A stretch of DNA of 64,000 nt from Poriferisulfidus sp965221375 (lineage in GTDB: Bacteria; Pseudomonadota; Gammaproteobacteria; Poriferisulfidales; Poriferisulfidaceae). The translations under genes were made by a program, and so were the position numbers. The notes below the pieces were generated by a model. That model ran no database searches, was not told the DNA's origin, and saw only the letters and a program-made list of their open reading frames with translations. Every line of letters starts with the position of its first letter. Positions within the stretch are counted from its first letter, which is position 1. Of this stretch, positions 1 to 8,121 are shown piece by piece. The stretch lies in contig OZ244883.1 in the NCBI GenBank assembly GCA_965221375.1, positions 1,488,001-1,552,000 on the forward strand. Direction: 5' to 3'.

Positions 1-1052
1 ATCAAACCGGTGAAAAAGGCTACATTTGCGATCATGTCAACTTCCGTCGGGCCCGCAGCCATGACGCGATGCTCGATACGCAGGTGCGGGTCTCCACCCT
101 CCATGCCGACCAGCGGGCGCGTCCAGCGCCAGATCGTGCCGTTGTGCAAGCGCAAATGCGAAAACTCCTCGGTTGGAGTGTCGAAGGCTTGCGGAAGGAT
201 TACCGGAAACGCATTCTGGTTTTCGGCAAAAAACTCAAACAGTGATTGCTGGGCATAGCCACTTCCGCAACTGACCCGACCAATTTTTCGTTTGGTCCCG
301 GTCGCCATGCCCGGCAGGCTGATCGCCTGCTCAAACAAAGGAATGCGCGTCTCGTCCCAAAGATCCATCCCGAACAAAAACGGCGCATTGCCCGACACGC
401 CAACCGTGGCGGCGGAAAACACAATGGAGGCGTTGTAGGCATCCACCGCTCGAGATTGCGGAACCTGCAGATGCACCTGAAAAGACGTACAGCCCGATTC
501 CAGCATGACGTCCTCGTGCAGACTGTACAGATGATCGCGTCCACGAATATCAATCTGGATGGGTCGTCCCTTGCGCAATTCCATCACGCGCTCATTCAGC
601 GCCCGATAGCGTTTCATTAAACTGATGCTTTCCAACGTCAGGTCGCTTTCCTGCACGGTCGGCAGAATGCCGATGATGCCCAGATGCAGATCCATATCTT
701 CGGCCACTTTCGAGGCATGCCGCCAGGAGTCATTGAGTTGACGCTGCAGCAGTGACAACATGCTGGAGCCCACGGGCTGGGGCTCGGTATTGAACTCCAC
801 ATTGAAACGCGACAATTCCGGCAGACACAAAGGACTGTCGATGCGCTCCAGATACGCCTCGTTATGCGGCAAGGGGTGGCAGTCGAGGTCAATCAGCCAC
901 GCCTCCACTTCAAATCCAACCTTGTACGTTTGGTTATCGAATCGGTAACCCCTGATCCACTCCTCGAGCAGTTCGGTTTCCTTGTTCAATCCCTGGCGAA
1001 AGCGTTCTTTGTCTTCCTTACTGAAATGATCAATGCGAATTTCGTCACCCAT
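1..1052 (-). CDS. Glutamate-cysteine ligase-like (GCS2-type) protein, C-terminus beyond left edge
   Basis: An open frame of 350 codons runs from an ATG at 1052 off the left edge. The translation has GFEVEAWLID near residue 40, NVEFNTEPQPVGS near residue 90 and LRIEHRVMAAGPTEVDMIAN near the window edge. These resemble conserved blocks of the glutamate-cysteine ligase superfamily (ATP-grasp-like carboxylate-amine ligases), in particular the group often annotated as GCS2-like hypothetical proteins. The start overlaps the argA stop by 8 bp, so the two are probably co-transcribed and translationally coupled. Members of this group are not all proven glutathione enzymes, so substrate specificity is inferred. 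No frameshift is visible in the part present. Confidence 0.7.
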   Translation of the reverse strand, partial: MGDEIRIDHFSKEDKERFRQGLNKETELLEEWIRGYRFDNQTYKVGFEVEAWLIDLDCHPLPHNEAYLERIDSPLCLPELSRFNVEFNTEPQPVGSSMLSLLQRQLNDSWRHASKVAEDMDLHLGIIGILPTVQESDLTLESISLMKRYRALNERVMELRKGRPIQIDIRGRDHLYSLHEDVMLESGCTSFQVHLQVPQSRAVDAYNASIVFSAATVGVSGNAPFLFGMDLWDETRIPLFEQAISLPGMATGTKRKIGRVSCGSGYAQQSLFEFFAENQNAFPVILPQAFDTPTEEFSHLRLHNGTIWRWTRPLVGMEGGDPHLRIEHRVMAAGPTEVDMIANVAFFTGL

Positions 1053-2346
1053 GTGCCTGCTCCAAGGTTTTAATCAGCACATTCGCATTGCGCTGATAGT
1101 TGTAGAAATGGCGTCGCGCCACGGGCAAAGAACGTGGCTGAGAGCGCTGGAAACCCTGCTCCTGAAACCAAAGTGTAGCCTGTGTCGTCAATAAACAAAG
1201 TTTCTGCAGACCGCCCTGCAGGGCGTGTGCTTCGGTATCCGCCAGCACCGCCTTGCCGAAACCGTTGCGGCGATAATCCTTATGCACTGCCAGACAGATT
1301 AATTCCGCATGCACTTCATCCAGTTTATGAAGACCGGCGCACGCCACAATCAACCCGTCCATTTCGACCACCCGAAAATCATGGACGTGCAACTCCAGTT
1401 CTTCGCGCGTACGCGCGACCAGCGCATCCCCTTGAATCAACGGTTCAATCAAATTCATGATCCCACCGATATCATCGACTTCCGCCTGTCGCGGCGTATG
1501 CGGCTCGGTGCGCGTAATCATCAAGCCGCTGCCTTCACGGGTGAACAGCTCCTGCGGCAAGGCCCCATCGCGGCCCGCCTCCAGCAAATGAATGCGCGAC
1601 ACGCCTGACAGGCTGACATCCACAGCCGCCTGCAGCATATGTCGCATGACCGCAGTCAATTTGCGACGCTTCAGAACTTTCATGACATCGCCGGAGGTCA
1701 TGCGTGTTGCCCGCTGGCGACGGCTGCGTATCGGTGTCTCCAGGTGCAGGTAGATGAGCTTGTCGGCCGCAATCGACTGCGCTGTTGTACGCGCCAGATC
1801 CACCGCATTCAGATTGAAAATTTCACCGGTCGGCGAGTAACCCAGAGGCGGCAAGACCACCAATGCGTCCTGCTGCAGTTGGGTACGGACTGCGTCCGCA
1901 TCAACCCGTCGCACCTCACCGGTATGTTCAAAATCGACACCGCCGTGTACACCCCGCGGTTTGGCGGCGACCAGGTTGCCTGAACGCACCTGCAGCTGCA
2001 TCCCTGCCATCGGTGTATTGATCAAGCCTTGCGACAAACGTGCCTGCAGTTGCGCCTGCATGGCGCCGACGGTTTTCAGAACCACGGGCATATCGGCAGC
2101 CCGAGTCACCCGAATGCCGTCATGACTTGCCGAATCCGGCAACTCGCGATCCAGCTGCACCCGCGCCCCGAACACCAGCACGATGCGCACGCCCAGCGCA
2201 TGCAACTGGGCAATATCCTGCAATAAGACTCCCGCACCGGCGTGTTCCAGCACCGCGCTTTCCAGGCATAGAACAAAGGTGCGGCCCCGATGCGCGTGAA
2301 TATAAGGCACCGTCGTACGGAATCCTTCAAGATCAAATGCGGGCAC
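1045..2346 (-). CDS. argA: N-acetylglutamate synthase (amino-acid N-acetyltransferase)
   Basis: 433 residues, the usual length for gammaproteobacterial ArgA. Residues about 20-270 are an amino-acid-kinase fold (opening VLCLESAVLEHAG, then GVRIVLVFGAR). Residues about 290-430 are a GNAT acetyltransferase domain with the acetyl-CoA loop around DYRRNGFGKAVL. It catalyses the first step of arginine synthesis, acetyl-CoA + glutamate to N-acetylglutamate, in the cytoplasm, and is normally feedback-inhibited by arginine through the kinase-like domain. It is followed directly by the GCS-like gene and is divergent from the RibD-C gene. argD and argF lie about 9 kb away, so the arginine genes are dispersed. 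Identification is firm from domain order and length. Confidence 0.93.
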   Translation of the reverse strand: MPAFDLEGFRTTVPYIHAHRGRTFVLCLESAVLEHAGAGVLLQDIAQLHALGVRIVLVFGARVQLDRELPDSASHDGIRVTRAADMPVVLKTVGAMQAQLQARLSQGLINTPMAGMQLQVRSGNLVAAKPRGVHGGVDFEHTGEVRRVDADAVRTQLQQDALVVLPPLGYSPTGEIFNLNAVDLARTTAQSIAADKLIYLHLETPIRSRRQRATRMTSGDVMKVLKRRKLTAVMRHMLQAAVDVSLSGVSRIHLLEAGRDGALPQELFTREGSGLMITRTEPHTPRQAEVDDIGGIMNLIEPLIQGDALVARTREELELHVHDFRVVEMDGLIVACAGLHKLDEVHAELICLAVHKDYRRNGFGKAVLADTEAHALQGGLQKLCLLTTQATLWFQEQGFQRSQPRSLPVARRHFYNYQRNANVLIKTLEQAHG

Positions 2347-2414
2347 GGGAATTTACCTGGACGAAAAGAACAGAGTATGCTGTGTATTGTAAAGCGCACC
2401 ACCCGAGCCGTCCC

Positions 2415-3239
2415 ATGCCGTTCTCTCTCACTCGCCTGTATCCTCCGGACGGACAGGGCCAGCCGTTGGAAGGTCTGTGCCTCGCGCACCATCTGCTTGA
2501 TCACGCCCAGCCAGACACGCCCTACATCTACAGCAGCTTCATCATGAGCCTCAACGGGGCCATTGCCGTCGACGACGGTGCAGATGAATGGTCCCATCCC
2601 CGCACCTTGACCGACCCGCGCGACCTGCGGCTGCTTTGCGAACTGATGGCCCAGGCGGACTGCCTGATCACCAGTGGCAGTTACCTGCGTGACCTGGAGC
2701 GCGGCAGTTTGGGCAACCTGCTGCAACTGCCCAAGGAATCAGAGTACCAAGACCTGCACGACTACCGCGCCCGTCATCATGCATCCCCTTATCCAAGTGT
2801 GTTGGTGGTCAGTCGCAGCCTTGACTTTGACGTGCCCGCCTCCATTGCCGAACATCACCAGACGCTGCGGGTACTGACCCCCAAGGATGCTCCCGCCGAG
2901 CGCATAAAGGCTCTGGAGTCGCAAAACATAGAGGTCATCGTCACTGACGATACGGACTGGGTCGGTCATGACGCCGTCCTCCATCATCTGAAAGATCTCA
3001 AAGCGCGCACAGCTTATTTGTTTTGCGGCCCGCAGATGAACGGCCTGCTGCTGCAGGCGCAGCAGTTGGACCGTCTCTACATGACGTGGCTGCACCGACT
3101 GCATGGCGGGCACCCGGCGTTGACCGCCGGAGCGTTTTTGCCTGCCGACACGTCGTTTGATCTGACGATGGGCGAGTTGTTTTGGGCACCCGCCCAACAG
3201 GATTTACCGGGGTTGTGGTTGGGTTACTTCGAGCCCTGA
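2415..3239 (+). CDS. RibD C-terminal-domain reductase-like protein
   Basis: 274 residues from the ATG at 2415. The open frame continues upstream across argA, but that part is antisense to argA and is not credible. The protein has the RibD-C / dihydrofolate-reductase-like fold: SSFIMSLNGAIAVDDG near residue 42, then a Thr/Asp-rich block (PRTLTDPRDLRLLCEL) and a late LFCGPQMNGLLLQ. There is no deaminase domain, so it is a stand-alone reductase-like protein. It may act in riboflavin or pteridine metabolism, but no riboflavin neighbours are present and the substrate is unknown. It is divergent from argA and convergent with the amidase gene, with 4 bp between stops. Confidence 0.75.
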   Translation: MPFSLTRLYPPDGQGQPLEGLCLAHHLLDHAQPDTPYIYSSFIMSLNGAIAVDDGADEWSHPRTLTDPRDLRLLCELMAQADCLITSGSYLRDLERGSLGNLLQLPKESEYQDLHDYRARHHASPYPSVLVVSRSLDFDVPASIAEHHQTLRVLTPKDAPAERIKALESQNIEVIVTDDTDWVGHDAVLHHLKDLKARTAYLFCGPQMNGLLLQAQQLDRLYMTWLHRLHGGHPALTAGAFLPADTSFDLTMGELFWAPAQQDLPGLWLGYFEP

Positions 3240-3243
3240 GTCT

Positions 3244-4407
3244 TCAACTGTATTCCGGCACTTTATTCAGATAGTCCCGAATGCCGTCGCGCAATGCGCT
3301 GGCGATTTTTTGCTGATGCTTCGAGGAACGCAGTAATTTCTCTTCCTGTACGTTGGAGATAAAACCGGTCTCCACCAGAATCGAGGGAATGTCGGGCGAC
3401 TTCAGCACGGCAAATCCGGCCCGCTCCACTTTTCGGCTATGCAATTTGCCCACGCGACTCAACGACTTCAGCGTGGATGTCCCGGCATGAAGACTGTATT
3501 CATTGACGGCGTTTTGCGACATGTCGAACAACACATCCTGAATGACCGGATGGCGGTCCGCCAGTTCCAGTCCGCCGCGCAGGTCTGCCGCATTTTCACG
3601 GTCTGCCATCCACCTCGCGTGAGCACTGGTGGCGCCTCGATGCGACACCGCATAAACGGAAGCGCCCCGCGCACTGCGCCGTCGCGCCGCATCGGCATGC
3701 ACGGAAACAAACAGACCCGAATCATAACGACGGGCCAGGCGCGTGCGTACGTGCAGGCGTAGATAAATATCACGATTGCGGGTCAGGCGGGGCTCGATGT
3801 TCGGCTCTTTCTTGAGCAGGGCATGCAACTTCCTGGAAATCGACAACACCACATCCTTCTCACGTGTTTTTTTCTTGCCGACGGCCCCCGGGTCCCGTCC
3901 TCCATGTCCTGGATCAATCATCACAACCACCCGTTTGCGACGACTGTGACTTGTGGGAGGCGGGGATGATTTTGGAGTCTTTTTAGGAGGGCTTGGCGTC
4001 GGGGCCTTCATCGGAAAATCGACCACAATACGATCCCCCCGACCATCCTGCGTCGGCCATTGGCTGACTTCCGGTACGACCATCCTCCGCAAATCAAGCA
4101 CCAGACGCATCTTGCCGTCTTTCGCGACGTGCGTGCGCAAACTTTTGATGATGCCGCGACTCGCGAACTGATTCATGCGCGCTCCTTTGCGAATGCCGGA
4201 TTTTTCGACATCCAGATAGAACCGCGGTGGGTTGTCGATGGCCGCCTGGCTGAACGTGACTTTTTTGTCGAACTCAAAAACAATGCGATTGCGAGTTTCG
4301 GTCAGGCTGTGACGTACAGCGACCAACTCGGAACGGGCGCGCGCAAGTACGGGAAGGAGGAACGGCCCTGCAATCAGCCAACGCAGAAAATGGCGGCGCG
4401 TCAACAT
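3244..4407 (-). CDS. N-acetylmuramoyl-L-alanine amidase (AmiA/B/C type), Tat-exported
   Basis: 387 residues. The N-terminus has a twin-arginine-like signal (TRRHFLRWLIAGPF) as in AmiA and AmiC, followed by an AMIN domain (about residues 28-130) that targets septal cell wall. A Ser/Pro/Lys-rich linker follows, then an Amidase_3 zinc hydrolase domain (about 155-380). Zinc motif blocks are visible: IDPGHGGRDPGA, FVSVHADA and the late VETGFISN. It cleaves the amide bond between MurNAc and the stem peptide in the periplasm during daughter-cell separation. There is no LysM domain, unlike some AmiB proteins. It sits downstream of tsaE, the classic nnrE-tsaE-amiB order, although the usual mutL does not follow. 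Confidence 0.9.
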   Translation of the reverse strand: MLTRRHFLRWLIAGPFLLPVLARARSELVAVRHSLTETRNRIVFEFDKKVTFSQAAIDNPPRFYLDVEKSGIRKGARMNQFASRGIIKSLRTHVAKDGKMRLVLDLRRMVVPEVSQWPTQDGRGDRIVVDFPMKAPTPSPPKKTPKSSPPPTSHSRRKRVVVMIDPGHGGRDPGAVGKKKTREKDVVLSISRKLHALLKKEPNIEPRLTRNRDIYLRLHVRTRLARRYDSGLFVSVHADAARRRSARGASVYAVSHRGATSAHARWMADRENAADLRGGLELADRHPVIQDVLFDMSQNAVNEYSLHAGTSTLKSLSRVGKLHSRKVERAGFAVLKSPDIPSILVETGFISNVQEEKLLRSSKHQQKIASALRDGIRDYLNKVPEYS

Positions 4408-4471
4408 GGGGTTTAATTGTAATCTGTCGCCGGAAATCTTTGCTGCAGCAAAAACTCCCCAATCCCGCTCC

Positions 4472-4942
4472 TCAGGAGAAAGTCACCTCTCTCAGCAGGG
4501 CTTCCCCACGGGCGCTGAGCGACTGTACCTGCAAACGCCGCGCCTGCGCCTGTTCCCCATGCGAGAAACACAGGCCGACATCCGCCAAGGTCTCCAATCC
4601 CGGCCAGCGCTCCGGCCATTCCACCAAGAGAACCACCCCTCCATCCAACATCTCCCGCAATCCCAGCTCTTCCAACTCCAAAGTACTCTGCAGTCGATAC
4701 AAATCGACATGGTAGATCTGAAAATCTCCAACTTTGTACGGCTCCACCAACGTATAAGTCGGACTGGGCACCGTCCCCTGATGCCCCAGCGCCTGCAGAA
4801 ATGCCCGCGTCCAAGTGGTCTTGCCTGACCCCAGCGGGCCCTGCAGAGTGATCGCACACGGCTCGGTCAGCGCCCGCGCCAGTGCAGCAGCGTGGGCATG
4901 CGTTCGCTCCTGGGTGTTCAGATCAATCTGCATGCCCGGCAT
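4472..4942 (-). CDS. tsaE: tRNA threonylcarbamoyladenosine biosynthesis ATPase TsaE
   Basis: 156 residues. A P-loop GPLGSGKTTWTRAF at about residue 35, SPTYTLVEPY in the switch region and the WPERWPG block identify TsaE. This small ATPase works with TsaB-TsaD to make t6A37 in ANN-decoding tRNAs. The gene overlaps the 3' end of nnrDE by 20 bp; a second in-frame ATG lies three codons in (4933) and would reduce the overlap. It is followed 64 bp later by the amidase gene. Confidence 0.93.
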   Translation of the reverse strand: MPGMQIDLNTQERTHAHAAALARALTEPCAITLQGPLGSGKTTWTRAFLQALGHQGTVPSPTYTLVEPYKVGDFQIYHVDLYRLQSTLELEELGLREMLDGGVVLLVEWPERWPGLETLADVGLCFSHGEQAQARRLQVQSLSARGEALLREVTFS

Positions 4943-6395
4943 TCAACACGGCACGCAAATGGGGAAACACATCGCTGGCAATCATGCCGATCATCCCCTG
5001 ACCGCTCGCTTGATCCGCCGCCGCAGCATGCAGGCACACTCCGGCCCGAGCCGCCAGACCCACTTCAAACCCTTGCCCCAACAAGGAGGCAATCACTCCA
5101 GCCAGCACATCGCCCATCCCGGCGGTGGCCATGCCCGGGTTGCCCAAGGCACAGACCCCCATCCCTCCGGCATCGGCGACGAGAGTGCCGCATCCTTTCA
5201 GCACGATTGCGCTTGAGTACTGTTTGCGTAATTGTTCCGCCGCCGCAAAGCGGTCCTGCTGTACTTCACGGGCGCGAACGCCCAAAAGCGCACCGGCCTC
5301 TCCCGGATGCGGTGTCAGCACCCAGTTCTCGGGACACGCCTGCGGTTCGTCCGCCAGCAGACGCAACGCATCGGCATCGGCGACGACCGGCTGGGACATC
5401 TCCATTACAGCCGACAGCATGTCTTGTGCCCAGGCATCACTTCCCATGCCTGGCCCGATCACCAGCACGTCGGCTTTCTGTGCCAGGGGCCTCAGCTCTC
5501 GACGATTTTCCACACCATGGCGCATTACTTCCGGCATACCACCCACACTACCGACGTTGGGGGGCTGCGCCAGACTCACGCGCCCGCTTCCGCAACGCAA
5601 GGCGGCGGCTGCGCACAACTCTACCGCACCCTGAAATCCGGCCTGCCCTCCGATTACCAGAACATGTCCGTAATGTCCCTTGTGAGAGTTGCGGCGCCGT
5701 CCCCGTGGAATAGCCTCCAGCACGCTGTCGTCCAGCAACACGACTTCTTCTTGTTTTTCTGCATCAAACCCGCCAGCATCCACGGCCAGATCGCAGAATG
5801 TGACCTGCCCGGCGCAATCCGGCCCATCCGCCGTATAAAGGCCTCGCTTGTCCGTGATGAAAGTCGCCGTATGCTGTGTGTACACGGTCGCCGCGCTGGC
5901 GCAACCGGTATCGGCATTCAGTCCGGAAGGAACATCCACCGCCACTACGATGGGCGCCTGATTGATTTGCGCGATGGCCTGCGCCCACTCCCCCTCGGGA
6001 GGACGCGACAGCCCGGTCCCCAGCAGCGCGTCCACCACCAAATCTTCCGTCATAATCGCCTCCACTGAAAAAGGCTCGATCCGCACACCCGCTTGTACGG
6101 CCGCTTCGCAGGCCGTGCGAGCATCACCTTGCAGATTTTCGATTGGCACCATCTGTACTACGCGCACCGCTTTCCCGGCTGCCTGCATATGACAGGCAAG
6201 CAGATAACCATCTCCGGCATTGTTGCCGGCCCCGGCGTAAACCACCGCGCTTGAGAATTGTGGACAGGCGGTCTGAATGACCTCCCATGCCGCTTCCGCC
6301 GCGCGCGTCATCAGCGCGAATCCTTCAATTCCCAGCTCCTCAATCGCATACTGATCAACAGCCCGCGATTGGGCGGCTGTATACAAACGCCTCAT
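4923..6395 (-). CDS. nnr: Bifunctional NAD(P)H-hydrate epimerase / ADP-dependent dehydratase
   Basis: 490 residues from the ATG at 6395, which overlaps the hyuB stop as ATGA; a TTG five codons upstream is less likely. The N-terminal epimerase domain (NnrE, about 1-215) carries YAGAGNNAGDGYLLA and DALLGTGLSRP. The C-terminal ribokinase-like dehydratase domain (NnrD, about 225-490) carries VIGGQAGFQGAVEL, VIGPGMGSD, TPHPGEAGALLG and GNPGMATAGMGDVLAG. Together they repair the S and R forms of hydrated NAD(P)H. The coupling nnr-tsaE-amidase is conserved in gammaproteobacteria. Confidence 0.93.
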   Translation of the reverse strand: MRRLYTAAQSRAVDQYAIEELGIEGFALMTRAAEAAWEVIQTACPQFSSAVVYAGAGNNAGDGYLLACHMQAAGKAVRVVQMVPIENLQGDARTACEAAVQAGVRIEPFSVEAIMTEDLVVDALLGTGLSRPPEGEWAQAIAQINQAPIVVAVDVPSGLNADTGCASAATVYTQHTATFITDKRGLYTADGPDCAGQVTFCDLAVDAGGFDAEKQEEVVLLDDSVLEAIPRGRRRNSHKGHYGHVLVIGGQAGFQGAVELCAAAALRCGSGRVSLAQPPNVGSVGGMPEVMRHGVENRRELRPLAQKADVLVIGPGMGSDAWAQDMLSAVMEMSQPVVADADALRLLADEPQACPENWVLTPHPGEAGALLGVRAREVQQDRFAAAEQLRKQYSSAIVLKGCGTLVADAGGMGVCALGNPGMATAGMGDVLAGVIASLLGQGFEVGLAARAGVCLHAAAADQASGQGMIGMIASDVFPHLRAVLNAGHAD

Positions 6396-7927
6396 GGAGA
6401 TGCTCCCCAACCGCCTCCGCCCGGAGTCTCAATTGTCAAGCAATCTCCCGCCTCGACCGTGCGGCTGCATTTTCCGGGAAGGTCGAAACCATTGAGGCAA
6501 TTGCGTCCCGCTTTGCCAGCATCACCCCCATGTGTGCCCTCGGGCCGACTTCTCCGCCGTTCGGTCAGCAAACTGAATTGCGTCGGCACCAAAAACTCGA
6601 ATTCCCGCACGACCCCATCGCCTCCAGCATGACGACCCTGCCCTCCGGAGTCGTGACGCACCGCGTAGCGCCGCACCCGCATCGGATAAGTCTGCTCCAG
6701 TACTTCCACCGGCGTATTGCGGGTGTTGGTCATGTGGGAATGCCGCGCAGGCTGACCGGGACCGTCGGCATGCGCGCCGACGCCTCCCGCCAAGGTCTCG
6801 TAGTAAGCCCATGCATCAGCGCCGCTGGAGCCGGCAGCGAAATTATTCATCGTGCCTTGACCGGCTGCCGGAATTTGCTCCGGCACGGCCTGGCGCAAGG
6901 CCGCCAGTATGAGTTCCGCAACCCGCATCGAAGTCTCCACGTTTCCGGCTGCAACCGCCGCCGGCGACTGTGCATTCAGTAAACATCCCTCGGGAGCCTT
7001 CAACTGAATCGCCGAAAAACTGCCGGCGCAAGCCGGCGCATAATCCGGCATCAGGCAACGAAACGCATAGTAGACACTGGCGGCAGTCACCGAAATCGGG
7101 CAATTAATCGGGCCTTCCACTTGGGCATCGGTGCCTTCAAAATCAACCTCGATATTTCCTCCCTGCACCCGAATCTCGACCTGCAGACGGATGTTTTCAT
7201 GTCCCAGGCCATCATCTTCCATCCAATCCGTCGCCGAATAGACGCCGTCAGGAATGACCTGCAGTGCCTGCTGCGCCACCACCCGTCCATACTCATTCAA
7301 TGCTTTCAACGCTTGCGTATAGGCGGGGGCATCCATCTCCTCAATGCGCTGGCGCAAGCGCATGCAGCCCTGGTAATTGACGTTGACCTGGGCAAGCAGG
7401 TCGCCGCGCATATCTCGGGGCGCACGTGTTTTGGCAACAATCTCCTCTAATCGGGACCCATCGATCTGGCCGGCGCGAGAAATGTACTGCGGCTGCAGAA
7501 TCAGCCCTTCTTCCTGCAACGTTCGGGACATCGGCATGGATCCGGGGGTGTCCGCCCCGATATCCGCATGGTGGGCGCGGTTGGCCGCAAAACCCTCCAG
7601 GACCCCATCGACAAAACAAGGCGTCAGCACGGTCACATCCGGCAGGTGGGTGCCTCCTAGATAAGGGTCGTTCAGCAACACGGCATCCCCTTCCTGCCAT
7701 TCAAACCGCTCTACTACCGCACGCATTGCATACGCCATACTGCCCAGATGCACCGGAATATGAGCCGCCTGCGCCGCCAGGTCGCCGTTTCGGTCAAAAA
7801 TGGCGCAGGAAAAATCCAGACGGTCGCGGATATTGGGCGAAAAGGCCGCTTGGCGCAGCGCGGCGCCCATCTCTTCGCAAACCGCATCCATACGGCTGGC
7901 AAACACCGCAAGTTCCACAGGATTCAT
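6392..7927 (-). CDS. Hydantoinase B / 5-oxoprolinase subunit (HyuB family)
   Basis: 511 residues from the ATG at 7927 (MNPVELAVFASRMDAVCEEM); the frame is open further upstream, but no start there fits the family. Characteristic HyuB blocks are DAVLLNDPYLGGTHLPDVT, ANRAHHADIGADTPGSMP, PINCPISVTAASVYYAFRC and the C-terminal TPGGGGWG. Family members act with a HyuA partner (ATP-dependent N-methylhydantoin or 5-oxoproline hydrolysis). No hyuA is adjacent: the next gene is nnr, joined by a 4-bp overlap, and the upstream neighbour is a divergent TonB receptor. The substrate is therefore open; oxoproline or hydantoin are family-based guesses. Confidence 0.88.
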   Translation of the reverse strand: MNPVELAVFASRMDAVCEEMGAALRQAAFSPNIRDRLDFSCAIFDRNGDLAAQAAHIPVHLGSMAYAMRAVVERFEWQEGDAVLLNDPYLGGTHLPDVTVLTPCFVDGVLEGFAANRAHHADIGADTPGSMPMSRTLQEEGLILQPQYISRAGQIDGSRLEEIVAKTRAPRDMRGDLLAQVNVNYQGCMRLRQRIEEMDAPAYTQALKALNEYGRVVAQQALQVIPDGVYSATDWMEDDGLGHENIRLQVEIRVQGGNIEVDFEGTDAQVEGPINCPISVTAASVYYAFRCLMPDYAPACAGSFSAIQLKAPEGCLLNAQSPAAVAAGNVETSMRVAELILAALRQAVPEQIPAAGQGTMNNFAAGSSGADAWAYYETLAGGVGAHADGPGQPARHSHMTNTRNTPVEVLEQTYPMRVRRYAVRHDSGGQGRHAGGDGVVREFEFLVPTQFSLLTERRRSRPEGTHGGDAGKAGRNCLNGFDLPGKCSRTVEAGDCLTIETPGGGGWGASP

Positions 7928-8081
7928 TCGTGATTTTCTCACAGACCTGAACGTTTCAGAGTGTAACAAAAACGACTTTTGCCGCCACGGCGACAATTTT
8001 CCTTTTATTGTAAATCGCACCTAAATCGCTTGAAGTGTTTTTTCCACCACCCCGTCGCAATGGAAACAGGGGAAAGTGCGT

Positions 8082-8119
8082 TATACTTTGAGGCACGATG
8101 CGACTTAGACTGAGGGGAG
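8082..8119 (+). promoter_or_regulatory. Possible -10 box and ribosome-binding site for the TonB receptor
   Basis: TATACT at 8082-8087 resembles a sigma70 -10 box; no convincing -35 is seen at standard spacing. GAGGGGAG at 8112-8119 precedes the ATG at 8122 and is the reason for choosing that start over the ATG at 8098 or the one at 8167. Confidence 0.35.
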
Positions 8120-8121
8120 TT

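Noticed and set aside
2040..2414. Upstream extension of the RibD-C frame
   Set aside because: It is antisense to argA and shows no homology; the family begins near the ATG at 2415.
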